A stretch of 64,000 nucleotides of DNA from contig JBBALI010000010.1 in NCBI GenBank assembly GCA_040403095.1, forward strand, positions 39,133-103,132, written 5' to 3'. The notes below the pieces were generated by a model, which was not told the origin of the DNA, ran no database searches, and saw nothing but the letters and a program-made list of their open reading frames with translations. Every line of letters begins with the position of its first letter. The stretch's first letter is position 1. This document shows, in pieces, positions 24,671 through 33,646 of the stretch. The stretch is from JAQVCM01 sp040403095 (GTDB lineage Bacteria > Bacteroidota > Bacteroidia > Flavobacteriales_D > Crocinitomicaceae). A program made the translations under genes and the position numbers.

Positions 24671-26584
24671 TCAATTCATCCATTTCTCATACCACATCTG
24701 AAACATCAATAAATACCAAACTTTGAGTCCAAATTCTTTTTTTCCTGCGAAAAACTGATTTTTGATATTTATGACGTACTTTGTATTGAATATATTTTGT
24801 GAAGTAATTCTCTTTTCATCCAAGAAATACATCACTTGCTCCTTCAAATCATTCATCATCCAATTTTCGAATGGAATGGCAAATCCCATTTTTGGACGAT
24901 CCATCATTTCTTTGGGAATATATTGATACACGATTTCACGAAGTATGTGCTTTTTGATGCCATTGTGGTATTTAAAATTATCAGGAAGTTTCGCTGCCCA
25001 TTCAATTACATTGTGATCCAAAAACGGTTCGCGGCCTTCCAAACTTGATGTCATAGATGCACGGTCTACCTTTTGAAGAATATCATCCACCAAATAAGTT
25101 TGATAGTCAATCGCCATCATGAATGCCAAGGGTGAATGAAATTCGCTTTTCAGCTCCTTACTGTAATAGGCGGTTGAAAGAGAATGAATCGGATTTTTCA
25201 TCATTTCTTGAATCTGCACCTCATCAAATTGTTGACTCAAGCTCAACATAATTTGTTCAGGTGAAGGATTTCGCAATATGCCTTTCAACTTCTCGTATCG
25301 ATTTGCAAAATTGTATTTATTTTTCAAAACAGGAATTGAATTCGCTGGAATCAAATTCATCATTCCAGCCATAGAATTTCTAACAAAACTTGGCATAGAA
25401 TTGATCTTTCCTCCAAATTTCATCAAATAATCGTAGCGATTGTATCCCGCAAAAACCTCATCGCCCGCATCAGCACTGAGCGCAACTGTTACTTCTTTTC
25501 TCGCCATTTGACAAACCAAACTCGTTGGAATGGCACTGCTGTCACCGAAAGGTTCATCATAGAAAAATGGAATATTGGCAATGAAATCTATGGCTTCTTT
25601 TTGTGTACATGCAAATTCATGATGATCTGTTCCTAACAATTTTGCAACATCTTTGGCATAAGGAGCCTCATTTAGTCCAATATCTGGAACGGCAATCGTA
25701 TAAGTTTTTAGTTTTTCTGTTCTGTCTTTTTGCAAAAATGCAGTAATTGAGGCACTGTCATATCCACCGCTCAAAAACACACCAACTGGAACATCTGCAA
25801 CCATGCGATATTCAGCTGCTTTGGTTATGACTTTTTCGGTTTCAACTTTCGCCTCATGAAAACTTAAATCTATTTTCGGCTTATTGTAAGCGTCATAAAC
25901 AGACCAATATTTTTCAGTTGAGGGCATTTTTTCTAACTTTTTTTCAAGTGAAAAACTTAAAGTGTGTCCAGGTTCTAATTTCTGTGTATAATTGAAAATG
26001 CAATGTGGTGTTGGTACATTTCCATATTGCATAAAAGCAGCAACTGCAGGTAAATTAATTTCTTTTACAAAATTCGGATGTTGATGAAAAGCTTTCAGTT
26101 CAGATGAAAACAAAAACAATCCATCTTTGTAATAGTAGAAAAATGGCTTTACTCCTGCTCTATCTCTCGCACAAAAAACGGTTTGAGATTTAGTATCAAA
26201 AATCACGAAGGCAAACATGCCTACAAACTTATCGAGACAAGCTTTTCCCCACTGAGCAAAAGCGTGTAAAATCATTTCTGTATCTGAATCACTTTTGAAA
26301 GTATGCCCCAGCAAGCTCAATTCTGCTTTGATTTCTTGGTAATTATAAATTTCACCATTGAAGCAAATCCAGAAATTTTCGAATTGCATTGGCTGCGTTC
26401 CATTGTCAGTCAAATCAATGATTGCAAGCCTTCTATGCCCAAAACCCAACTGGTAATTATTCTCTTGGAAAAATTTAGAACTTCCACCATCTGGACCACG
26501 ATGAATCATAGTATCACGCATCTGATCTAAAATGGATTCAGAAGTCAATTGATTAAAATCAATAAAACCTGTAATTGCACACAT
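24671..26584 (-). CDS. asnB: Asparagine-synthase-like amidotransferase
   Basis: 637 residues. N-terminal Ntn-type glutaminase: Met removal exposes Cys2 (MCAITGF), with RGPDGG and FNGEIYNYQEI. C-terminal synthetase has the PP-loop VFLSGGYDS (272-277 = SGGYDS) and SADAGDEVFAGYNRY. Classical role: ATP- and glutamine-dependent conversion of aspartate to asparagine. In surface-glycan loci, homologs of this class are thought to amidate sugar acids instead (WbpS-type); sequence alone does not decide between them. The genes on both sides are glycosyltransferases. A TATCTTTG box ends 4 nt before the ATG. Confidence 0.88.
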   Translation of the reverse strand: MCAITGFIDFNQLTSESILDQMRDTMIHRGPDGGSSKFFQENNYQLGFGHRRLAIIDLTDNGTQPMQFENFWICFNGEIYNYQEIKAELSLLGHTFKSDSDTEMILHAFAQWGKACLDKFVGMFAFVIFDTKSQTVFCARDRAGVKPFFYYYKDGLFLFSSELKAFHQHPNFVKEINLPAVAAFMQYGNVPTPHCIFNYTQKLEPGHTLSFSLEKKLEKMPSTEKYWSVYDAYNKPKIDLSFHEAKVETEKVITKAAEYRMVADVPVGVFLSGGYDSASITAFLQKDRTEKLKTYTIAVPDIGLNEAPYAKDVAKLLGTDHHEFACTQKEAIDFIANIPFFYDEPFGDSSAIPTSLVCQMARKEVTVALSADAGDEVFAGYNRYDYLMKFGGKINSMPSFVRNSMAGMMNLIPANSIPVLKNKYNFANRYEKLKGILRNPSPEQIMLSLSQQFDEVQIQEMMKNPIHSLSTAYYSKELKSEFHSPLAFMMAIDYQTYLVDDILQKVDRASMTSSLEGREPFLDHNVIEWAAKLPDNFKYHNGIKKHILREIVYQYIPKEMMDRPKMGFAIPFENWMMNDLKEQVMYFLDEKRITSQNIFNTKYVINIKNQFFAGKKEFGLKVWYLLMFQMWYEKWMN

Positions 26585-26588
26585 AAAA

Positions 26589-26596
26589 CAAAGATA
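26589..26596 (-). promoter_or_regulatory. -7 box TATCTTTG for asnB
   Basis: Minus-strand TATCTTTG whose last base is 5 positions from the asnB ATG (4-nt gap). No clear -33 TTG. Confidence 0.5.
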
Positions 26597-26692
26597 ATTT
26601 AAATCAGGAGGAATAAATGTGTTGTGGAAAAAATTGTTAAAATTTAAACTTTAACTCAATTTAATTTTAACTCAAAAAAGTGAATAATTAAA

Positions 26693-29044
26693 CTATTTAC
26701 CTTTTAACTTGTGCTTAATTTTTCTCAGTTTGGCAATTACATTAATATATGATTTGTATTGAGTATGCTTGACTCCAGGAGAATTCATGTATTTGTCAAA
26801 TTCTTCCTCATTCATCTCAAGTTTTTTCATGAAAAAAGTCTTGTCTTCTTCAAAATCTTCTGGTTTGTAGGGTGAAACTTTCATTTCGTCCAATGCTTTC
26901 TCTCTTGAGATTTGACCTGAGTTTATTAAAGTAGAAAGGTGTGAAACTCTTTTATCAATACCGAATTTTTTCACTAAAATATGGCCTTGGTAAAATTTAG
27001 TATACACATTTTCATAATGTTTACCACCATAATCTCTCCAGCCTAATTTCTCAATCAAAAGTTTTTTAACTTCCTCTTTATTATACTCTATAAAATCCAA
27101 TGGATAAACCATTTTGACTTTCTTGATTTTTTTAAAATACCAAAATTTCAATGGTCCAAGTAAAGGAAAAGTTTTGAGCTTTACAGTGCCAAATTTTTGA
27201 TGAATATCTTTGATGTTTAAAGTATCTAATTTGTAATGGGTAAAATTGTCAGGCATCCAGCCTTCCGTAACTGTATTATGTCCAGACAATATATACTTCA
27301 CTCCAAACTTTTGTGCCATTCGATATAAAATTGCCATAAAAGCATTGTCGAATGGCAAATCAATATCCAGTACATTAGCATGAATAAAAGATTTTTGTAA
27401 ATCACGCATTTCTTCCCAATCTATCACATAAGTAAATAAATCATAATCAAGATTACCAAGAATTTGCTCAATATTTTTTACCGCCAACTCACTATTCCAA
27501 CCATTATCAACATGAATAATTAAAGGTCGAAGTTTCCATTCTTTTACCAAATAAGCGACATAACTGCTATCTACGCCACCACTTACTCCAACGATGCAGT
27601 CATACTTCTTATTTTTAGCTGAATTTTTGACATTGTGGATTAATTCATCTAATTTTTCCTTCCCATTTTCGCCTTTAAAAACAGTTCTAGATTGCAGATT
27701 TTCATATATTGAACAAATAGAACAAACACCTTCCTCGTTGAATTGTATTGCTGGATAGACAACATTATCAAAAATACACCTAGAACATGATTTATAACTT
27801 GGAAGTATCTCTTTCACTAAAGATTCATAATTTTTCACACCATCATATTTTGTTTGCCATGTTAAAAAAGCATTCTCCCTGAATGCCTTCTTTTCATTTA
27901 AAGGCATTTTATAAAATCTAGAAATCTCCGTTTTCAACTCTTCAATTGTAAAGTCAACTTCCAATAAAACACCATTTTTATCATTTATTATCTCAGCGAC
28001 ACCTCCAACATCTGTTGCTATCACCGGAATTTTGAAAGCAAATGCTTCCATAATACTAATTGGTATCCCTTCGTATTGACTCACGTTCAAAAATAAATCA
28101 ATTTGATTATCGAAATAATACTCTTTTAATTTTGGATTATCGATAAAACCATAAAAATTAAAAGTTATATTTTCTTTGCTTGAAAGTTTTTCTTCAGCAA
28201 TTGACTCTAATTTTTCCTGTAAAATGCCATTCCCAAAGTGAATCCAATGTATTTTCAATAAATCAATTGATGCCAATGCTTCAATTATTAAATGAATCCT
28301 CTTGAGCTCAATTAAATTTGAACAACTTACTATCGTGAATGCTTCATTTTCTATCTTGTTTTTTTCAACCAAATAATTTTCCTCAACATAAACACCGAGT
28401 CTATTTACAATTAAATCTTTATCTTTTGTTTGTTCACCATACAAACTTTGAAAATAAGATTTACCTTGTTCAGCTATGAAAAAGAACTTGTCTAACTTTT
28501 GAATTATCAAACTTCTAAATGGCAAATAATTTGGTTCATGCCTTTCTAAATATAAATCAAAAGCATGAAACCTTGAACATAATTTAATATTTGGATATTT
28601 ATCCTTAATCAAACAAAATCCTACAACAACCTCCGTGCACCAATAAGAATGAAAAAACAATTCGTCATTTTTTAATCCTTCTCTTTCAATTATTTCTTCA
28701 TACTTTTTTTTCAATCGAAGTCCAAGATTGTAATAATTAATCATGACTTTAAAACAACTACCGTATTGACTATTATTTTGACTTTTCAAAAATCGAATCT
28801 CTTCTCTTACGTTCTTTGAAAAAACATTCAGATAACCAAATATTTTTTGAATGGGACTCAGTTCAATTGAAACTTTCTCTACAAAAGCATTGGCTGGAAG
28901 ATCATAGCTTTGCTTGTTAATGGTATCGGTGGAAACAATAATAATTCTATCGAATTCCTTTGAAAAGCGTTCAATTTGATCAGCTACCAAGGGCTCACCT
29001 TTTCCGAAAGGATAAAAATTTGTTACAAAAAAAAGTACTTTCAT
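26693..29044 (-). CDS. Glycosyltransferase (GT4) fused to N-acetyl sugar amidotransferase (WbuX/PseA-like)
   Basis: 783 residues, two complete enzymes in one chain. Residues 1 to about 410 are a GT4 glycosyltransferase: FFVTNFYPFGKGEPLVADQ at the N-terminus and NVSQYEGIPISIMEAFAFKIPVIATDVGG in the donor half. Residues about 415-783 are an N-acetyl sugar amidotransferase: SCSRCIFDN (Cys420, Cys423) and a later C-x2-C pair (CSIC), then the PP-loop GVSGGVDSSY (486-495). The second half is as long as stand-alone WbpG/PseA. These enzymes turn an N-acetyl group into an acetamidino group using ammonia from a HisH/HisF-like pair, which is encoded divergently next door. Fusion to a GT would couple modification and transfer. 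Confidence 0.88.
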   Translation of the reverse strand: MKVLFFVTNFYPFGKGEPLVADQIERFSKEFDRIIIVSTDTINKQSYDLPANAFVEKVSIELSPIQKIFGYLNVFSKNVREEIRFLKSQNNSQYGSCFKVMINYYNLGLRLKKKYEEIIEREGLKNDELFFHSYWCTEVVVGFCLIKDKYPNIKLCSRFHAFDLYLERHEPNYLPFRSLIIQKLDKFFFIAEQGKSYFQSLYGEQTKDKDLIVNRLGVYVEENYLVEKNKIENEAFTIVSCSNLIELKRIHLIIEALASIDLLKIHWIHFGNGILQEKLESIAEEKLSSKENITFNFYGFIDNPKLKEYYFDNQIDLFLNVSQYEGIPISIMEAFAFKIPVIATDVGGVAEIINDKNGVLLEVDFTIEELKTEISRFYKMPLNEKKAFRENAFLTWQTKYDGVKNYESLVKEILPSYKSCSRCIFDNVVYPAIQFNEEGVCSICSIYENLQSRTVFKGENGKEKLDELIHNVKNSAKNKKYDCIVGVSGGVDSSYVAYLVKEWKLRPLIIHVDNGWNSELAVKNIEQILGNLDYDLFTYVIDWEEMRDLQKSFIHANVLDIDLPFDNAFMAILYRMAQKFGVKYILSGHNTVTEGWMPDNFTHYKLDTLNIKDIHQKFGTVKLKTFPLLGPLKFWYFKKIKKVKMVYPLDFIEYNKEEVKKLLIEKLGWRDYGGKHYENVYTKFYQGHILVKKFGIDKRVSHLSTLINSGQISREKALDEMKVSPYKPEDFEEDKTFFMKKLEMNEEEFDKYMNSPGVKHTQYKSYINVIAKLRKIKHKLKGK

Positions 29045-29175
29045 TCGCTATCAAAAATTGTTTTGAGAAGAAACAGTACAATATTACTAATAAAATGCCC
29101 TATTCAATTGCTTTTTATTGAAAACAAATCAGTCGATTAAAAAATGAAAAAAAACAGAATAAGCTCATTAATGTT

Positions 29176-29183
29176 TAAATTTG
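29176..29183 (+). promoter_or_regulatory. -7 box TAAATTTG for hisH-like gene
   Basis: TAAATTTG 26 nt before the ATG at 29210 in the 165-bp divergent gap 29045-29209. No good -33 TTG. Confidence 0.4.
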
Positions 29184-29209
29184 AAAATTATTAGTAAATT
29201 TCAAATAAA

Positions 29210-29824
29210 ATGATTGTCATCGTTGATTATAAAATGGGGAACCTAGGTTCAATTTCCAATATCATTAAAAAAGTTGGCCATTCATCTGTTATTTCCTCTG
29301 ATATTGAAATAATTAAAAACGCATCAAAAATCATTTTACCGGGTGTTGGTTCATTCGATAAAGCCATGCAAAATTTGAATGAACTAAATTTAATTGAAAT
29401 ATTAAACGAAAAAGCTCTTATTGAAAAAGTGCCTTTTTTGGGAATTTGTTTGGGAATGCAACTATTAACTAATTACAGTGAAGAAGGAAATGTGAAAGGC
29501 TTAGGTTGGATAGATGCTGAAGTAAAGAAATTTGAATTGTCGGAATTTCCTGCACTTAAAATTCCACATATGGGCTGGAATGAGGTCGAAATGCCTTCAC
29601 AACACCCACTTTGTGATGAATTGTATGATAATTCAAGATTCTATTTTGTACACTCATACTTTGCGGCATGTAACAAAAAGGAAAACATTTTAATGCGAAC
29701 GCAATTTGGTCGACCATTTGATTCGGCCATACACAATAAAAATATTTTGGGCGTTCAATTTCACCCTGAAAAAAGCCATAAATTTGGCATGAAACTCTTT
29801 AAAAATTTCATCGAGAAATGCTAA
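29210..29824 (+). CDS. HisH-like glutamine amidotransferase (WbuY type)
   Basis: 204 residues of class I glutaminase fold. Catalytic triad: Cys80 (GICLGMQ), His185 and Glu187 (VQFHPEKSH). An intact glutaminase, expected to release ammonia from glutamine. It overlaps the hisF-like gene by 7 bp and lies back to back with the sugar amidotransferase fusion. In P. aeruginosa and C. jejuni-type loci, HisH2 supplies ammonia to WbpG or PseA in this same gene set, so that role is preferred to histidine synthesis. No other his genes are present in the window. Confidence 0.88.
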   Translation: MIVIVDYKMGNLGSISNIIKKVGHSSVISSDIEIIKNASKIILPGVGSFDKAMQNLNELNLIEILNEKALIEKVPFLGICLGMQLLTNYSEEGNVKGLGWIDAEVKKFELSEFPALKIPHMGWNEVEMPSQHPLCDELYDNSRFYFVHSYFAACNKKENILMRTQFGRPFDSAIHNKNILGVQFHPEKSHKFGMKLFKNFIEKC

Positions 29825-30582
29825 GAACGCGAATTATTCCTTGTTTACTTTTGAAAGACAATAAACTTGTCAAAACAGTAAAATTTAAAAATCCAACATA
29901 TGTTGGAGATCCTATCAATGCTATCAAAATATTTAATGACAAAGAAGTAGATGAATTGGTTTTCTTAGACATTACTGCATCTAAAGAAAAAAAAGGTCCC
30001 AACTTTAAATTAATTTCTGAAATTACCACAGAATGTTTCATGCCATTGGGTTATGGAGGTGGAATAACAACGATTGACGAAATTGAAAAGTTATTTAATC
30101 TAGGCGTTGAAAAAGTAATTTTAAACAGTATTTCGCATCTTCATCCTGAGGTTCTCAAAAAAGCAATTTCAATTTTTGGCTCACAAAGTATTGTAGCTTC
30201 AATTGATGTTAAAAAACATTGGCTTACAAAAAAACAATTTGTATTTATTATTGGAGGCGAACAAAATACTGGAATTTCTCCAATTGAATACGCAAAAAAA
30301 ATGGAAGATTTAGGTGTTGGTGAAATCATTATAAATTCCATTGACCAAGACGGCACAATGTCGGGTTACGATCTTCAGCTTATTAAAAGCATCTCGGATT
30401 CGGTTAAAATACCTGTCGTGGCTTTAGGTGGCGCTGGTTCGTTAGAGGATCTGAAATTAGCAAAACAAAATGGGGCTTCTGCTGTTGCTGCTGGTAGTCT
30501 ATTTGTTTTTCAAAAAACACATAGGGCTGTTTTAATAACTTATCCGAAAACGGAAGAAATAAACAAAATAATAAATCATTAA
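29818..30582 (+). CDS. HisF-like cyclase homolog (WbuZ type), catalytic Asp11 lost
   Basis: 254 residues, TIM barrel. The first strand reads RIIPCLLLKDNKLVKT, aligning without gaps to RIIACLDVKDGRVVKG of histidine-pathway HisF. The general-acid/base Asp11 is Leu11 here, while the other catalytic Asp (Asp130, in VASIDVKK) is kept. This pattern matches glycosyl-amidation proteins (WbuZ/HisF2), which serve as an ammonia channel rather than making imidazole glycerol phosphate. Phosphate-binding GGGI and ALGGAGS loops remain. Translationally coupled to the hisH-like gene. Converges on the GT4 gene at 30601. Confidence 0.88.
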   Translation: MLRTRIIPCLLLKDNKLVKTVKFKNPTYVGDPINAIKIFNDKEVDELVFLDITASKEKKGPNFKLISEITTECFMPLGYGGGITTIDEIEKLFNLGVEKVILNSISHLHPEVLKKAISIFGSQSIVASIDVKKHWLTKKQFVFIIGGEQNTGISPIEYAKKMEDLGVGEIIINSIDQDGTMSGYDLQLIKSISDSVKIPVVALGGAGSLEDLKLAKQNGASAVAAGSLFVFQKTHRAVLITYPKTEEINKIINH

Positions 30583-30600
30583 CCCCAATTTTCAGGTTAT

Positions 30601-31941
30601 TTACAGCGACTTAATAATCTCTGAAAGTTTTTTCACCTGTATTTTGCGAGAATAATTTTCAACCCCAATTGAATTACATTCAATTTTTCGATTTGCTTCA
30701 AACTCTTCATACAATTGATTTAAAACAGGTAATAAACCGGATTCGTTCTCAACAACAATACCAGATTTAGTTTCCTCAATAAGATCTACTTGCAAGTGAT
30801 GACTCACTCCTTCAATCTCTTCCATAGTGTAAAATTTTTCCTTCAACTTTAATGCCTCTGCATCATTTGAATAACACATCAAAATTTTCCTTTTGATACC
30901 TATGTAATCAAATATCTTTGTGCCCATGAAAGAGTAATAATTAAACAATAACATCACATTATTTTTTGCTAATTCTTTTAAAAGCAAATCATTAGACATT
31001 CTTGAAAAGATTTCAACATGATTTTTAATTTCAGGGAAATTTTCTTGAATCATTTCTTCAATTTCAGTCCTTTTGTTTATTCCGTATAAATTTAATTTCA
31101 CTTTTACGTTCGTTTTCTGAGAGACAAACTGCTGAAAAACTTTCAAAAAACTTTCTATTGGATGCCAATCATAAATTGTACCTACAAATGCGATCTGCAA
31201 AAAATCAGAGGATTGATCAATTTTCGCAGCTTCATCTATGACTTCTGGATCATATCCATTCGGTAAAATATGAATAGGAACTTCTTTAATTAACCCTCCA
31301 ATACCCACTTTTAAAAAGTCAGAGACCGTAATAATTTCACTTGCTGTTTTTACAATTTTCTTTTCGAAAAGTGTATACCAAAGTTTTAAAATAACATGCT
31401 TGGCATTGTCTTTATTCATTGACCATGGATCTCTATAGTCTGCAACCCATGGAATATCAAATTCTTTACTCAGTTGTGAAGCATATTTAAATAATACAAA
31501 TGGTTCTCCAGAGGCAACTATGGCATCAACCTTATTATCCTTCAAAAATTCTCTTGCAGCTTTGTAAAGTTCTACTTTTGGACCAGTATTAAATAGATAT
31601 TGGGTGATTTCAAAATAGGCTGTAATTGATTTTCTAATAATTCTAAATCTTTTTTCCCCATACTTTAATAAAATTCTATTACTCAAATTTGGAAAATACG
31701 GAGCACTTATAATCTTACCAGATTGCTTTATTTCTTCAATAACTTCATTCTGACTGCTCGCTGAAACATAATCAAAGAAATTACCATGCTTATTTTCCCA
31801 TTGTCTTGAAACAACAATAGGATAAACTCCAAATTCATTCAAATATTTGAACCAATTATATGGACGTAACCCTCCTACAGAAACGTATGGTGGGAAATCA
31901 TAAGCAAGTATCAATACTTTTTTCGATTCCAATTTATTCAA
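30601..31941 (-). CDS. Glycosyltransferase, GT4-like (paralog 1 of tandem pair)
   Basis: 446 residues. Starts at TTG (31941 or 31932), because a stop codon lies immediately upstream and no ATG precedes the conserved opening KKVLILAYDFPPYVSVGGLRP. GT-B organisation with VADYRDPWSMN near residue 170 and IAFVGTIYDWHPIESFL near 265 in the donor half. Strongly similar throughout to the gene at 32135-33463, so the two arose by tandem duplication. Acceptor and donor unknown. A short 193-bp AT-rich gap separates them. Confidence 0.85.
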   Translation of the reverse strand: MNKLESKKVLILAYDFPPYVSVGGLRPYNWFKYLNEFGVYPIVVSRQWENKHGNFFDYVSASSQNEVIEEIKQSGKIISAPYFPNLSNRILLKYGEKRFRIIRKSITAYFEITQYLFNTGPKVELYKAAREFLKDNKVDAIVASGEPFVLFKYASQLSKEFDIPWVADYRDPWSMNKDNAKHVILKLWYTLFEKKIVKTASEIITVSDFLKVGIGGLIKEVPIHILPNGYDPEVIDEAAKIDQSSDFLQIAFVGTIYDWHPIESFLKVFQQFVSQKTNVKVKLNLYGINKRTEIEEMIQENFPEIKNHVEIFSRMSNDLLLKELAKNNVMLLFNYYSFMGTKIFDYIGIKRKILMCYSNDAEALKLKEKFYTMEEIEGVSHHLQVDLIEETKSGIVVENESGLLPVLNQLYEEFEANRKIECNSIGVENYSRKIQVKKLSEIIKSL

Positions 31942-32134
31942 TTATTAACTTATTCATCAATGTCATAAATAGCAATTAAAACTATAATCTAAAAAACCTA
32001 CATTATCATAGAGAATGAAAATAATAAGACAAATAGTTTACAAATCATCGCAGTAATTATCAAATTTAGTTTAAACGTAAAGAAAGGTAACAAGGTTAAT
32101 TTAATTTAATTTATATTATATTATTCTACTAATT

Positions 32135-33463
32135 TTAAAGTGTTTGTATCAATTTTGCTAACTTTTCAACTTGAATTTTTCGAGAGTAATTCTCAGTATT
32201 CTCGGAATTACAAGCTATTTTTCCAGTTTTCAAGAACTCATGGTATAATTTTTCTAATTCTTTAAGCAGCATTTCTGTATTTTCAATTACTACACCAGAA
32301 TTTGTTTTCAATATTATCTCCTCTTGAATTTTTTCATTAACTGATAAATTCAAGTCTATATTATAATGCTTTGCCTTTAATAATTTTGCTTCCGAATCAT
32401 TTGTATAACACAATAATATTTTTCTTTTAACTCCTAAATAATCATAAATTTTTGTTCCAGTATAGGCATAATAATTAAAGAGCAACATGGCATTATGCTT
32501 TGCCAATTCCCTCAGTAATAAATCATTTTGAAGTTTTGGAGTCACTTTCACAATATTTTTCAACAAGGGAAAGTCGTTTTCTATCATCCGAATTACCTCG
32601 GTTTCAATATTTATTCCAAATAAATTTAATTTAATTTTTGCCTCCGGTTGATTTACCACAAATTGGTTTAAAACCATCAAAAAACTTCGTATTGGATGCC
32701 ACTTATAAATCGTCCCAACGAACGCTATTTGTAAAAACTCAGATTCCTGTTCAATCGCTTCAATTGCTTTCATTCGATCAGGGTCATAGCCGTTAGGAAG
32801 AATAAAAAACTCTTTCTCTGGTAATCCAGATGAAATTACTGCTTTAAAAAAATTGTCTACAGTAGTAATTTTACTCACGGATTTCAAAGATGACTTTTCA
32901 AAATATCGATTGATAAAGCCAAATTTTTGATTCATCTTATTTGACTTGTTCTGCGTCCAAGGATCTCGATAATCCGCAATCCATGGAGTATCAAACTCTT
33001 TACTCAACAATGAGGCATATCGGAATAAAACGAACGGATCACCTGTAGCTATAATTGCATCAACTTTGTTGTCTTTTAAAAATTCTCTTGCAGCATGAAA
33101 TAATTCAACTTTTGTTCCTCTTTTAAAAAAAAATTGGGCAAACTCAAAGTAAGTTGTTATCGCTTTTCTTAGAAAATTATACTTACTTTCTCCATATTTT
33201 AACAACAAGCGATTGCTTAAATTTGGTTTATAAGGAGTTCGTATAATAGTCCCGTTTTCTGTTTCATCCCTAACTATAGTTTTACTTTCACTGGCAGAAA
33301 CATAATCTAAAAAATTTCCAAATTTATTTTCCCATTGTCTTGTTACAACAACAGGATAAACATCAAATTGATTCAAATACTTGTACCAATTGTATGGCCT
33401 TAAACCTCCTACAGAAACATAAGGTGGAAAATCATACGCAAGAATTAGTACTTTTTTTGACAT
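32135..33463 (-). CDS. Glycosyltransferase, GT4-like (paralog 2 of tandem pair)
   Basis: 442 residues from the ATG at 33463 (the codon before it, TTG, is not used). Opening SKKVLILAYDFPPYVSVGGL, ADYRDPWTQN near 170, and IAFVGTIYKWHPIRSFL near 265 align along the full length with the neighbour at 30601. Differences cluster in the central region (about 180-220) that contacts substrate in GT-B enzymes, so the pair may add different or successive sugars. No gene-like sequence in the 180 bp upstream (33467-33646). Confidence 0.85.
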   Translation of the reverse strand: MSKKVLILAYDFPPYVSVGGLRPYNWYKYLNQFDVYPVVVTRQWENKFGNFLDYVSASESKTIVRDETENGTIIRTPYKPNLSNRLLLKYGESKYNFLRKAITTYFEFAQFFFKRGTKVELFHAAREFLKDNKVDAIIATGDPFVLFRYASLLSKEFDTPWIADYRDPWTQNKSNKMNQKFGFINRYFEKSSLKSVSKITTVDNFFKAVISSGLPEKEFFILPNGYDPDRMKAIEAIEQESEFLQIAFVGTIYKWHPIRSFLMVLNQFVVNQPEAKIKLNLFGINIETEVIRMIENDFPLLKNIVKVTPKLQNDLLLRELAKHNAMLLFNYYAYTGTKIYDYLGVKRKILLCYTNDSEAKLLKAKHYNIDLNLSVNEKIQEEIILKTNSGVVIENTEMLLKELEKLYHEFLKTGKIACNSENTENYSRKIQVEKLAKLIQTL

Positions 33464-33646
33464 CAATCAATTAATCTAATTAAAATGTGATAACGAGGAA
33501 TAAATTTTATCTACATACAAAAATTGAGTTTTTAAAAGACAATTTTCAAACTTTGAAATTTAATACCACTATCAACTTTCTCTTTCAGTTTTCGAAGTTA
33601 ATAAATTTTATGTAAAAACCAAGAAATATTAAGCTTCGTATGGATT

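Noticed and set aside
29210..30582. HisH/HisF as histidine biosynthesis genes
   Set aside because: HisF-like Asp11 is Leu, no other his genes are near, and the neighbour is a sugar amidotransferase of the WbuX class.
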